Positions 43,442-51,363 of a stretch of 64,000 nt of DNA are shown here, one piece after another; within the stretch, counting starts at the first letter, position 1, and each line of letters starts with the position of its first letter. The stretch comes from Neobacillus vireti. Lineage in GTDB: Bacteria > Bacillota > Bacilli > Bacillales > Cytobacillaceae. The notes under the pieces are model-generated. The model was not told where the DNA came from, did not search any database, and saw only the letters and a program-made list of their open reading frames with translations. The stretch is from NCBI RefSeq assembly GCF_001026695.1, contig NZ_LDNB01000017.1:206-64205 (forward strand), written 5' to 3'. Both the position numbers and the translations under genes were made by a program.

Positions 43442-43459
43442 AATTTGTAGTAACAAATT
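43442..43459. promoter_or_regulatory. Candidate operator for the GntR regulator
   Basis: AATTTGT-AGTA-ACAAATT is a perfect inverted repeat of seven base pairs per arm between the divergent regulator and PTS genes. GntR-family proteins bind such palindromes. It is the only clear one in this gap apart from the cre site. Confidence 0.5.
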
Positions 43460-43609
43460 GATAAATTGTATTATAAATATTCCGAATCATTAATACAATG
43501 ATAATGCAGTATGCTCAAAGTATTTTTGGGAGGAGGACCAACCAAGGCTTTTTGGTAAAAAGACATTCGTTTCATTGGCCACATTTGTTGCTGCTCTTAT
43601 TATTTTCTT

Positions 43610-43624
43610 TTGAAATCGCTTTCA
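43610..43624 (+). promoter_or_regulatory. CcpA cre site
   Basis: TTGAAATCGCTTTCA fits WTGNAANCGNWNNCW and is one base from the perfect TGAAAGCGCTTTCA palindrome. It lies eight bases before the licB-like ribosome site, where bound CcpA-HPr(Ser-P) would block elongation, as expected for a sugar PTS operon. Confidence 0.8.
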
Positions 43625-43643
43625 TATCAATAGGGGGTTGAAG

Positions 43644-43952
43644 ATGAATATCTTATTATGCTGCTCCGCCGGAATGTCTACTAGTCTTTTAGTTTCAAAG
43701 ATGGAAGCTTGTGCGAAGTCGCAAGGAATTGACTGTAAAATTTGGGCAGTAGGTTCAACGGAAATAAATGAACAAATCAATCATGCGGATGTACTGCTTC
43801 TCGGGCCACAGGTTCGCTATTTACTTACACAGCTAAAGAAAACTGGAGAGGAGAAAGGGATTCCTGTAGACTCCATTAACCCAAGACATTATGGCCTATG
43901 CAATGGTGAGGAAGTTTTGAAGCAAGCTCTAAATCTACTTAAAGGGGAGTGA
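43644..43952 (+). CDS. licB: PTS lactose/cellobiose-type IIB component
   Basis: This 102-residue IIB has LLCCSAGMSTSLLV at the N-terminus; the Cys before SAGMS (Cys7) is the phosphorylation site. It passes phosphate from IIA to the sugar in the membrane-bound IIC. I start at ATG 43644 behind AGGGGGTTG; TTG 43638 is an alternative inside that site. First gene of the PTS operon. Confidence 0.93.
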   Translation: MNILLCCSAGMSTSLLVSKMEACAKSQGIDCKIWAVGSTEINEQINHADVLLLGPQVRYLLTQLKKTGEEKGIPVDSINPRHYGLCNGEEVLKQALNLLKGE

Positions 43953-43960
43953 GGGACAGG

Positions 43961-45304
43961 ATGAATTTTGTTGATAAATTTATTATGCCGTTCGCAAATA
44001 AGCTTGGCAGCAATAGGCATCTTCTCGCCATTCGTGATGCCTTGGTCGGAATGATTGCGATTACGATGATTGGTTCTTTATCCGTATTAGTAACCAACTT
44101 AGGCGCAGTACCAGGTGTTGGAAAATATTACGAAAAGTTTATGATCTCTATCTTTGGTGAAACATGGAAAACACTTGGCTCAGATATTTGGTGGGGAACA
44201 CTTGCCTTTATGACCATCTTTGCCGTTTTCGGGATTGCTAATCGACTGGCAAGGTCTTACGGTGATGATGGATTCGAGGCGATGCTTGTTTCTGCTGCTT
44301 CTTTTTTTGTCCTTATTCCACAAGTTGCGAATGTCTCTCTTACTCCTGAGGGTGGAGAAGCAGTAACCGGGGGTGCTTGGGGGTTTATTAGCTGGAATTA
44401 TTTCAATTCTACTGCACTTTTCACTGGAATTATCGTCGCCCTCGTAGCTACGGAAATATTCGTTCGGCTGGCAAAGGTCAAATTCCTTATTATTAAATTG
44501 CCTGATGGAGTTCCACCGGCAGTTTCCCGTTCTTTTGCGAAGCTCTTACCGGGGATGGTGACCATATTTACGGTTGGTTTGTTCGGTTTATTGTTACGAA
44601 AATTTATCAGTGATGGCGCCTATCTAAACGACTGGTTAAATAAGGTACTCGTTTCACCGCTCACCGGTGCCGTAGACACGCTTGCTTTTGCGATTCTAAT
44701 CGTATTCTTAGTACACTGCTTCTGGATTCTAGGACTTCACGGTCCAAATATTCTTGGAGGCATTACAACACCTTTAATGACGAAGCTGGGTCAAGATAAT
44801 ATCAATATGTATGCACAAGGCGTCGATAATTTAAGCAAGTATCACGTTCTATCCGGATCATTCCTAGATGCATTCGTCTATTTGGGCGGTTCAGGTGCCA
44901 CATTAGGGTTAATTATTGCGATGTTTATCGCAGGGCGAAAACGCTATAAGCAATTACTCGCCTTGGGGACACCGCCGGGAATTTTTCAAATTAACGAACC
45001 GATTTTGTTCGGACTGCCAATTGTCTTGAATCCAATCTGGTTTATTCCCTTTATCCTCAGTCCAATTATTATGACAATTGTAGCCTATTCATCTATTAGT
45101 CTAGGCTTGGTTCACCCAGTTGTCGCGGATATTCCTTGGGTAACGCCGGCGATTGTCGGTGGATTACTGGCAACAGGCGGCCACGTATCAGGTGCCATTT
45201 TAGCGGCAGTGAATTTAGTTATTTCAATCGTCATTTACCTGCCGTTTGTTTTTGTAACCGGAAGAATAGATGCAAGGAAAGCAGAAAAGAAGCCATTAGC
45301 ATAG
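43961..45304 (+). CDS. licC: PTS lactose/cellobiose-type IIC permease
   Basis: A 447-residue membrane permease with about ten spans and the CelB signatures GLHGPNILGGITTPLM and GIFQINEPILFGLPIVLNP. It transports and phosphorylates a beta-linked disaccharide. ATG 43961, behind GGGGAGTGAGGGACAGG, is preferred over GTG 43949 which overlaps licB. Confidence 0.94.
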   Translation: MNFVDKFIMPFANKLGSNRHLLAIRDALVGMIAITMIGSLSVLVTNLGAVPGVGKYYEKFMISIFGETWKTLGSDIWWGTLAFMTIFAVFGIANRLARSYGDDGFEAMLVSAASFFVLIPQVANVSLTPEGGEAVTGGAWGFISWNYFNSTALFTGIIVALVATEIFVRLAKVKFLIIKLPDGVPPAVSRSFAKLLPGMVTIFTVGLFGLLLRKFISDGAYLNDWLNKVLVSPLTGAVDTLAFAILIVFLVHCFWILGLHGPNILGGITTPLMTKLGQDNINMYAQGVDNLSKYHVLSGSFLDAFVYLGGSGATLGLIIAMFIAGRKRYKQLLALGTPPGIFQINEPILFGLPIVLNPIWFIPFILSPIIMTIVAYSSISLGLVHPVVADIPWVTPAIVGGLLATGGHVSGAILAAVNLVISIVIYLPFVFVTGRIDARKAEKKPLA

Positions 45305-45330
45305 TCCTTTTCAAATGATTTTAACCAAAA

Positions 45331-45370
45331 GCCCTGGGACATTCAGAATTCCACTGAAAAGAACCCAGGG
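45331..45370 (+). terminator. Intra-operon hairpin between IIC and GH4 genes
   Basis: GCCCTGGG (45331-45338) pairs with CCCAGGG (45364-45370) and an inner TTCAG/CTGAA stem forms within the loop. No T tract follows. It may stabilise or process the licBC part of the transcript rather than end it. Confidence 0.5.
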
Positions 45371-45432
45371 TCATACTTATTGCTCCAAGAATAAAGCCCG
45401 ATAAATGATGATACAACCAGAGGTGTGATGGA

Positions 45433-46746
45433 ATGAAAACAGGTTTGAAAATTGCTACGATTGGCGGGGGCTCAAGCTACACCCCTGAACTAATTGAAGG
45501 ATTTATTCATTATTATAATGAACTGCCAGTTCAAGAAATATGGCTTGTGGACGTGGTAGACGGGAAGGAAAAACTTGAAATTGTCGGTAACTTGGCAAAA
45601 AGGATGGTGAAAAAGGCCGGTGTTCCAATTGAAATCCATTTAACTTTAGATCGAAAAGAGGCGTTAAAATCTGCAGATTTTGTCACTACGCAATTCCGGG
45701 TCGGTATGCTTGAAGCGAGGGGGAAAGATGAAAGGATTCCCTTGAAGCACGGTGTTATCGGGCAGGAGACCAACGGGCCAGGCGGCTTATTTAAAGCGCT
45801 GAGAACCATCCCTGTCATCCTTGATATATGCCGGGAGATGGAGGAGCTTTGTCCAAATGCCTGGTTGATAAACTTTACGAATCCAGCTGGTATGGTGACG
45901 GAGGCAGTGCTTCGTTTTAGTAATATTGAAAAAGTCGTTGGATTATGCAATGTGCCGATTGGAATGGAAATGGGGGTCGCCGCGCTCTTAGGCGTTGATC
46001 CAAACAGAGTTCGGATTGATTTTGCCGGCTTAAACCACATGGTGTACGGATTGGATGTTTTTGTCGATGGGATATCTGTGAAGGAGCAAGTGATGACGTT
46101 ATTAACGGACCCTGAAAAGAGTATAACGATGCAAAACATCCATGCGATGGGATGGGAGCCCGAGTTTTTAAAGGCATTAAATGTTCTCCCATGCCCTTAT
46201 CACAATTATTATTATAAATCAGGAGAAATGCTGGCAGAGGAACTGAAAAATTATCAGGAAGGCGGCACTCGTGCAGAGGTGGTCAAAAAACTGGAGGCTG
46301 AGTTGTTTGAGTTATATAAGAATCCTGAGCTAGCCATAAAGCCGCCGCAGTTAGAGAAGCGGGGCGGCGCTTATTATAGCGAAGCCGCCGTTAGGCTGAT
46401 TCACTCCATATATACGGATAAACGAGATATCCAGACTGTAAACACACGGAACAACGGTGCGATTTCAAACCTTCCTTCGGATTCTGCGGTTGAAGTCAGC
46501 TGCATTATTACTAGTGTTGGACCAAAGCCAATCGCAGTGGGCGAGTTGCCAATGCAAGTGAACGGTCTTGTCCAGCAAATAAAATCATTTGAACGGGCCG
46601 CTATTAATGCTGCCATCAGCGGTGATTATGGCACGGCCTTACTAGCGATGACCATTAATCCGCTGGTCCCAAGTGACCGAATTGCGAAGGTTATTTTAGA
46701 CGAAATGCTGGAGGCACATAAACGATACCTTCCACAGTTTCATTAA
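45433..46746 (+). CDS. licH: 6-phospho-beta-glucosidase, GH4 (LicH-like)
   Basis: A 437-residue GH4 enzyme very like B. subtilis LicH. NAD-binding IATIGGGSSYTPEL starts the protein; GQETNGPGG, FTNPAGMVTEA, LCNVPIG (metal Cys) and FAGLNHMVYGLD follow. GH4 enzymes cleave phosphorylated disaccharides by NAD- and Mn-dependent redox elimination. GAGGTGTG precedes the ATG. A phospho-diacetylchitobiose specificity (ChbF) is possible given the deacetylase gene downstream, but similarity favours LicH. Confidence 0.93.
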   Translation: MKTGLKIATIGGGSSYTPELIEGFIHYYNELPVQEIWLVDVVDGKEKLEIVGNLAKRMVKKAGVPIEIHLTLDRKEALKSADFVTTQFRVGMLEARGKDERIPLKHGVIGQETNGPGGLFKALRTIPVILDICREMEELCPNAWLINFTNPAGMVTEAVLRFSNIEKVVGLCNVPIGMEMGVAALLGVDPNRVRIDFAGLNHMVYGLDVFVDGISVKEQVMTLLTDPEKSITMQNIHAMGWEPEFLKALNVLPCPYHNYYYKSGEMLAEELKNYQEGGTRAEVVKKLEAELFELYKNPELAIKPPQLEKRGGAYYSEAAVRLIHSIYTDKRDIQTVNTRNNGAISNLPSDSAVEVSCIITSVGPKPIAVGELPMQVNGLVQQIKSFERAAINAAISGDYGTALLAMTINPLVPSDRIAKVILDEMLEAHKRYLPQFH

Positions 46747-46769
46747 GTTTTAGAAGGGGGTAGAAACAG

Positions 46770-47078
46770 GTGGAAAACTTAGAAACAGTAATTTTTCAAA
46801 TAATCCTTCATGGCGGGAACGGAAGAAGTGCAGCGATGGAGGCAATTCAGGCAGCAAGGAAAGGTGACTTTGAAGGATCAAAGGATAAATTAAAGGAGTC
46901 CGCTGATGCCTTGAATGAGGCACATCATATTCAAACCTCTTTGATTCAAGGGGAGATAAGGGGCGAAAAAACGGAAATTTCCTTGCTAATGGTGCATGCG
47001 CAAGATCATTTAATGAATGCGATGATGGTTAGGGATTTGGCTGTGGAAATGGTTGAACTTTACCGCAGAATCCAATAA
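46770..47078 (+). CDS. licA: PTS lactose/cellobiose-type IIA component
   Basis: A 102-residue all-helical IIA. The phosphorylated His lies in MVHAQDHLM (His76). It receives phosphate from HPr and passes it to IIB. It starts with GTG after GGGGGT. In B. subtilis the order is licBCAH; here licA follows licH. Confidence 0.92.
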   Translation: MENLETVIFQIILHGGNGRSAAMEAIQAARKGDFEGSKDKLKESADALNEAHHIQTSLIQGEIRGEKTEISLLMVHAQDHLMNAMMVRDLAVEMVELYRRIQ

Positions 47079-47137
47079 CTGATCAAATGGCAGGACCCCT
47101 GAACATGGTGAAGGCAATCCGATAAGGATGATTAAAT

Positions 47138-47845
47138 ATGATTAAATTAATAATAAATGCAGATGATTTTGGGTTAAGCAGAGGTGTAAACCACGGAATC
47201 ATCGATAGCTATTTGTATGGAGTGGTCAATTCAACGACAATGATGATGAATATGGCGGGAACGGACCATGCGATTCAATTGGCCAAAAAAACCTCAGGAC
47301 TAAGGGTAGGCGTTCATCTAGTTCTAACGAGCGGGAAACCGATTGCAACGGATGTGCCGACATTGATTAGTGAAAATGGCTATTTTAAATCGTTGGCTGC
47401 TTTTAACAATGGCAGTGACCTTTCCTTGGCTGAGGTAGAAAAAGAATGGACTGCTCAAATCGAACGATTTATCGCTTCTGGTCTTACCCCTACTCATTTC
47501 GACAGCCATCACCATGTCCATACGCTGAAGGAACTGGAGCCCGTGGTCAAGAAACTAGCTAAAAAATATCGGCTTCCGGTACGCAGAAATGGTTGGATTG
47601 CGATAGATGGGGTTGAACCCTACGCTGACTTGTCGCTGTTCGATTTTTACGGAGAAGGAGTTACTGAGGATTATTTTTCAACGTTATCAACACGGATTAG
47701 AGATGGGACGACCGTTGAGATTATGTGTCATCCAGCCTTTGTAGATCATTCACTCATTAACAGGTCTTCCTATACGTTTATGAGAATGACTGAGCATAAG
47801 ATTTTGACAACGGTCACCTTACCAGAAGAAATGGTTTTATTATAA
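47138..47845 (+). CDS. chbG: ChbG/YdjC-family carbohydrate deacetylase
   Basis: A 235-residue YdjC-fold deacetylase with IINADDFGLSRGVNHG (metal Asp) and FDSHHHVH (metal His). ChbG of E. coli removes an acetyl group from diacetylchitobiose before GH4 cleavage. Its place at the end of a PTS-GH4 operon suggests that the operon also handles, or mainly handles, chitobiose. Confidence 0.9.
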   Translation: MIKLIINADDFGLSRGVNHGIIDSYLYGVVNSTTMMMNMAGTDHAIQLAKKTSGLRVGVHLVLTSGKPIATDVPTLISENGYFKSLAAFNNGSDLSLAEVEKEWTAQIERFIASGLTPTHFDSHHHVHTLKELEPVVKKLAKKYRLPVRRNGWIAIDGVEPYADLSLFDFYGEGVTEDYFSTLSTRIRDGTTVEIMCHPAFVDHSLINRSSYTFMRMTEHKILTTVTLPEEMVLL

Positions 47846-47863
47846 TAGGAAAGAAAAATAGGG

Positions 47864-47907
47864 GTGCAGGGCACCGTCGATATTTGGACGGTGCCCTGCA
47901 CTTTTTT
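47864..47907 (+). terminator. Terminator of PTS operon, repeat-family hairpin
   Basis: A perfect 15-bp stem GTGCAGGGCACCGTC / GACGGTGCCCTGCAC is followed by TTTTTT. The GGCACC(G/A)TC core recurs in hairpins at 55021 and 62903. Confidence 0.92.
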
Positions 47908-47955
47908 GCTGTAATCTTTTCCATAAAACAAAAAGTTGCATTCAGGCAAAAAATA

Positions 47956-47987
47956 TTTACAAGTACAAGAAACCATGTTACTATACT
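47956..47987 (+). promoter_or_regulatory. Probable sigma-A promoter of mntH
   Basis: TTTACA (47956-47961), 17-bp spacer, TACTAT (47979-47984); TATACT overlaps at 47982-47987. It lies about 40-60 bp before the MntR box. Confidence 0.65.
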
Positions 47988-48025
47988 TGCATATATATAA
48001 ATGAGTAAACGAGATTTCTTAAAAA

Positions 48026-48042
48026 GTTGCATTAAGGAAACT
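48026..48042 (+). promoter_or_regulatory. MntR operator
   Basis: GTTGCATTAAGGAAACT closely matches the MntR boxes of B. subtilis mntH and mntA (TTTGCCTTAAGGAAACT as I recall). Mn-loaded MntR should repress here. The site lies downstream of the promoter, so it would act as a roadblock. Confidence 0.82.
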
Positions 48043-48064
48043 GATTTAGTTTAATGCAATTTTT
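48027..48064 (+). promoter_or_regulatory. Terminator-like hairpin in the mntH leader
   Basis: TTGCATTAA pairs with TTAATGCAA and an inner AACT/AGTT stem extends it; TTTTT follows, just before the mntH ribosome site. The 5' arm is the MntR box itself. It could form an attenuator, or the symmetry may only reflect a second, opposite half-operator. Confidence 0.55.
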
Positions 48065-48080
48065 AAAGGGGGAATGTTTG

Positions 48081-49445
48081 ATGAGTACTCAAACGCAAAC
48101 AAAACCTGCGGTGGAAGAGCAGGGTTGGCTAAAGAAGAGCTCAAATAAAAGTTTAGAAGAGGTCCATAGCACCGTGAGTGTTCCAACTAAAGGTGGTTTT
48201 TGGCGGAAGCTTTTGGCGTTTGCCGGGCCAGGTTCCCTGGTTGCCGTTGGCTATGTTGATCCAGGAAACTGGGCGACATCGATTGCAGGTGGGGCACGTT
48301 TTGGTTACACTCTGTTGATTGTCATTCTTCTTTCTAATTTAATTGCAATGCTTTTGCAGGCATTGTCAGCAAAACTTGGGATTGTAACAGGAAGGGACTT
48401 GGCACAGGCAACACGAGATGCAACGGGGAAGAAAACTGGTTTTTTCCTTTGGATACTAACAGAACTTGCCATAATCGCAACCGACTTAGCTGAGGTCATC
48501 GGTTCTGCGATTGCCCTAAATTTATTGTTCGGCATTCCTTTATTATTAGGGATCGCAATTACTACCTTGGATGTATTGCTCCTGCTTTACTTACAAAAGA
48601 AGAGCTTTCGCATAATTGAATCTATTGTCATCGTGTTAATGGTAACTATTTTTGTTGTATTTGCCTTTGAGGTGATTGTCTCTAAACCGGAAATTTCGGC
48701 TTTGTTTGGTGGATTTGTTCCGAAAATGGAAATTGTTACAAACCCAAGCATGCTCTTTATCTCTCTCGGGATTTTAGGGGCAACGGTCATGCCGCATAAT
48801 TTATATTTGCATTCCTCCATTGTTCAATCAAGACAATACAAAAGAACAATCGAAGGAAAAAGAGAGGCAATTAAATTTTCGTTAATTGATTCCACATTTT
48901 CTTTAACCGGTGCTTTTTTCATTAATTCAGCTATTCTAATACTTGGAGCAGCTGCCTTTTATGGAACAAATTTAAATGTATCAGAAATTGAAGCAGCCTA
49001 TGAATTATTAAGTCCAACATTAGGTGTAGGGATTGCTAGTACATTATTTGCAGTTGCCTTACTTGCTTCGGGGCAAAATGCGACGATAACTGGAACGATA
49101 AGCGGGCAAATTGTCATGGAAGGATTTATTCAATTACGAATTTCACCATGGCTTCGCCGTTTGATTACCCGATTATTAGCAGTTGTTCCTGCCTTTATTG
49201 TGACATGGGTGGCAGGATCAAAAGGAACTGGTGAACTATTGTTGTGGAGTCAAGTTGTATTAAGCCTGGCACTTCCATTTGCCGTTATCCCTTTAGTGTT
49301 ATTTACAAGTGATAAAAAGAAAATGGGTGAATTCGCCAATAAATTACCAGTAAAAATATTAGCATGGGTTTGTACCGTTGTGATTGTGGCATTGAATATA
49401 TTTTTAATTGGTTATATTATCGTTACCGGACAAGAATTAGGTTAG
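48081..49445 (+). CDS. mntH: Nramp-family manganese transporter MntH
   Basis: A 454-residue proton-coupled divalent metal importer with about 11 spans. The metal site motifs DPGNW (first span) and MPHNLYLHS (sixth span) are intact. ATG 48081 is placed eight bases after AAAGGGGG; a cytoplasmic N-terminus of about 50 residues precedes the first span. The MntR box upstream marks it as a manganese-uptake gene. Confidence 0.96.
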   Translation: MSTQTQTKPAVEEQGWLKKSSNKSLEEVHSTVSVPTKGGFWRKLLAFAGPGSLVAVGYVDPGNWATSIAGGARFGYTLLIVILLSNLIAMLLQALSAKLGIVTGRDLAQATRDATGKKTGFFLWILTELAIIATDLAEVIGSAIALNLLFGIPLLLGIAITTLDVLLLLYLQKKSFRIIESIVIVLMVTIFVVFAFEVIVSKPEISALFGGFVPKMEIVTNPSMLFISLGILGATVMPHNLYLHSSIVQSRQYKRTIEGKREAIKFSLIDSTFSLTGAFFINSAILILGAAAFYGTNLNVSEIEAAYELLSPTLGVGIASTLFAVALLASGQNATITGTISGQIVMEGFIQLRISPWLRRLITRLLAVVPAFIVTWVAGSKGTGELLLWSQVVLSLALPFAVIPLVLFTSDKKKMGEFANKLPVKILAWVCTVVIVALNIFLIGYIIVTGQELG

Positions 49446-49446
49446 A

Positions 49447-49476
49447 AAAAAAGATCGCCAGAAGGCGATCTTTTTT
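49447..49476 (+). terminator. Terminator of mntH
   Basis: The stem AAGATCGCC / GGCGATCTT with loop AGAA, A-rich before and T-rich after. Confidence 0.9.
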
Positions 49477-49532
49477 CGTATCTTAAATTTGGAATGAAAG
49501 AGGAGGCGAGATGCCTCAACTTTTGGAACGGG

Positions 49533-49982
49533 TTACCCGCGTCTTCCGCCTCTACCGCCTCTTTTTGTTTCTGTGTTTCGCTTGAGGCTAGATAGATTTT
49601 CTTCACTTGCTTTTAAAAACTTAGCCATCTTATCTTCGAAATTTTCTTTTGGTTTGAAACTTCCTTTTGAACGGAAGTCTTTTGAACGACTATCCACTCT
49701 TCCTTGCCGCGGCGGGCGTTGTGAATAAGAAGAGGATTGTCCCTCGGGCCTATCTATTGCTTTTTTTATCGATAAGGCAGTTTTTCCGTCTTTCTCACTA
49801 ATCACCTTTACTTCAATCAGATCGCCAATCTTGAGATGGTCATTAACATCTTTTACATAGCTTTCTGCAACCTCACTGATATGGACAAGACCTGTGGAGC
49901 CTCCAGGCAATTCAACGAACGCTCCAAAATTAGTGATTCCTGTTACTTTTCCTTGGACTTTACTGCCGACTTCTACTGACAT
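49533..49982 (-). CDS. yabR: S1-domain RNA-binding protein YabR
   Basis: A 149-residue protein close to B. subtilis YabR: an S1 domain (about 1-72, SVEVGSKVQGKVTGITNFGA and GLVHISEVAE), a variable basic linker, and a conserved end EDKMAKFLKASEENLSSLKR followed by an RGG-like tail. It probably binds RNA or the ribosome. A GAGGGGG site lies 12 bases before the ATG, rather far. In B. subtilis yabR is next to divIC; here it is isolated. Confidence 0.93.
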   Translation of the reverse strand: MSVEVGSKVQGKVTGITNFGAFVELPGGSTGLVHISEVAESYVKDVNDHLKIGDLIEVKVISEKDGKTALSIKKAIDRPEGQSSSYSQRPPRQGRVDSRSKDFRSKGSFKPKENFEDKMAKFLKASEENLSSLKRNTETKRGGRGGRRG

Positions 49983-50096
49983 ATTATTATTGTTCCCCCT
50001 CAATAAAGTTAACAACTTATAATTATAACAAACTTTTTAAAAAAATCAATTCCATAAAATGGGATAAAAAATGAATATCGTCTCTATTGTTGAGAA

Positions 50097-50135
50097 AGAA
50101 AAAAGATGAGCAGGTATCAAAGTACCGCTCATCTA
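50097..50135 (-). terminator. Terminator of guaC
   Basis: On the minus strand the arms AGATGAGCGGTA and TACCTGCTCATCT pair with one bulge, and TTTTTTC follows. Confidence 0.85.
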
Positions 50136-50152
50136 GTTAAAATTTATGATTA

Positions 50153-51136
50153 TTAATATATCTTATCCCCGTTAAAGATGGAATTCTTAACGACGACATA
50201 ATCAACATTACGGATGGATTCTAATTTATTTCCTCCAGCATACGAAATAGAAGATTGCAAATCTTGTTCCATTTCAATCAAAGTATCGTTTAAAGAACCC
50301 CTGTACTCGACAAACATTTTTTTGCCTTCAACATTTTTCTTTTCACCTTTTTGAAATTCCGATGCCGAACCAAAGTATTCTTTATAGAGCTTGCCATCTT
50401 TCTCAACGGTTTCTCCTGGTGACTCTTCATGTCCAGCAAATAAGGATCCAATCATGACCATAGTGGCGCCAAATCTGACGGATTTGGCGATATCTCCATG
50501 GGTCCGAATCCCGCCGTCAGCAATAACAGGCTTACTTGCTGCCTTAGCACACCAACGTAGTGCCGCCAATTGCCAGCCGCCCGTTCCAAAGCCTGTTTTA
50601 ATCTTGGTGATACATACTTTTCCAGGTCCAATGCCCACTTTGGTTGCATCTGCACCGGCATGTTCTAGTTCTCTTACTGCCTCAGGAGTGCCGACATTTC
50701 CAGCAATAACGAAGCTTTGCGGTAAATGCTTCTTAATATGCTTAATCATATCAATCACAGCGTTGGAATGACCATGTGCGATATCAATGGTAATGAATTC
50801 AGGCGAAAGTTGTTCTTCTGCTAATTGCTGGATGAATAGATATTCTTCCGCTTTGACGCCAACACTTATTGAGGAAATTAATCCGCGGGATTTCATATCT
50901 TTAATAAAAGCTATGCGCTTTTCTGGTTCAAAACGATGCATCACATAGAAGTAGCCATTTTCCGCTAAATATACCGATATCTTTTCGTCGATGATTGTCT
51001 GCATATTTGCTGGCACAACGGGTAATTTAAATTTATGGCCGCCCAATGTTACAGTTGTATCACACTCAGATCGGCTATTTACTATACATTTTGCTGGAAT
51101 CAACTGAATATCTTCGTAATCAAATACATTTTCCAT
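50153..51136 (-). CDS. guaC: GMP reductase
   Basis: A 327-residue IMPDH/GMPR barrel that deaminates GMP to IMP with NADPH. The catalytic loop is GIGPGKVCITKIKTGFGTGG (Cys175). No CBS insert is present, which separates it from IMP dehydrogenase. ATG 51136 follows AGGGGTG; GTG 51145 lies within that site. A 17-bp palindrome upstream may be an operator. Confidence 0.95.
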   Translation of the reverse strand: MENVFDYEDIQLIPAKCIVNSRSECDTTVTLGGHKFKLPVVPANMQTIIDEKISVYLAENGYFYVMHRFEPEKRIAFIKDMKSRGLISSISVGVKAEEYLFIQQLAEEQLSPEFITIDIAHGHSNAVIDMIKHIKKHLPQSFVIAGNVGTPEAVRELEHAGADATKVGIGPGKVCITKIKTGFGTGGWQLAALRWCAKAASKPVIADGGIRTHGDIAKSVRFGATMVMIGSLFAGHEESPGETVEKDGKLYKEYFGSASEFQKGEKKNVEGKKMFVEYRGSLNDTLIEMEQDLQSSISYAGGNKLESIRNVDYVVVKNSIFNGDKIY

Positions 51137-51188
51137 AAACCGCACCCCTAAACACGAATATTTAAGTAATTTTTAATAAAAAACGTTC

Positions 51189-51205
51189 GTACATTGGTAA
51201 TGTAC
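51189..51205. promoter_or_regulatory. Palindrome upstream of guaC
   Basis: GTACATTGGTAATGTAC is a perfect inverted repeat of seven base pairs per arm, 53 bp before the guaC start. A weak PurBox-like ACGTTCGT overlaps its edge. Function unknown. Confidence 0.5.
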
Positions 51206-51255
51206 ATTATTTTTAAAAGGATGTCAAAGAAAAAAGGGGGGAGGAGATAAAGAAA

Positions 51256-51271
51256 ACTCGCCAATTGGCGA
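51256..51271. repeat. Short perfect palindrome in guaC upstream region
   Basis: CTCGCCAATTGGCGAG is an eight-base self-complementary palindrome. It has no T run and no assigned role. Confidence 0.4.
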
Positions 51272-51323
51272 GCCCGTTAGGGCGAAGACAGAGGCATAGT
51301 TGCACTTTTCTATTAGCCAAAAT

Positions 51324-51347
51324 AAAAAAGCCCAGTGGGCTTTTTTA
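51324..51347. terminator. Terminator of the MhqO-like gene
   Basis: The stem AAAAAGCCC / GGGCTTTTT with loop AGT has A and T runs on both sides. It lies just past the stop of the minus-strand dioxygenase gene and could work in both directions. Confidence 0.9.
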
Positions 51348-51363
51348 TTTGGATTAACTAAGT

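Noticed and set aside
43554..43640. Hydrophobic short frame before the PTS IIB gene, resembling a signal peptide
   Set aside because: It has no convincing start and overlaps the cre site; hydrophobic codons are frequent in T-rich leaders. It might be a relic of a secreted enzyme gene but cannot be supported.
45531..46139. 202-codon minus-strand frame within the GH4 gene
   Set aside because: Antisense shadow of licH; composition rich in Ser, Ile and Pro as expected from the reverse strand.
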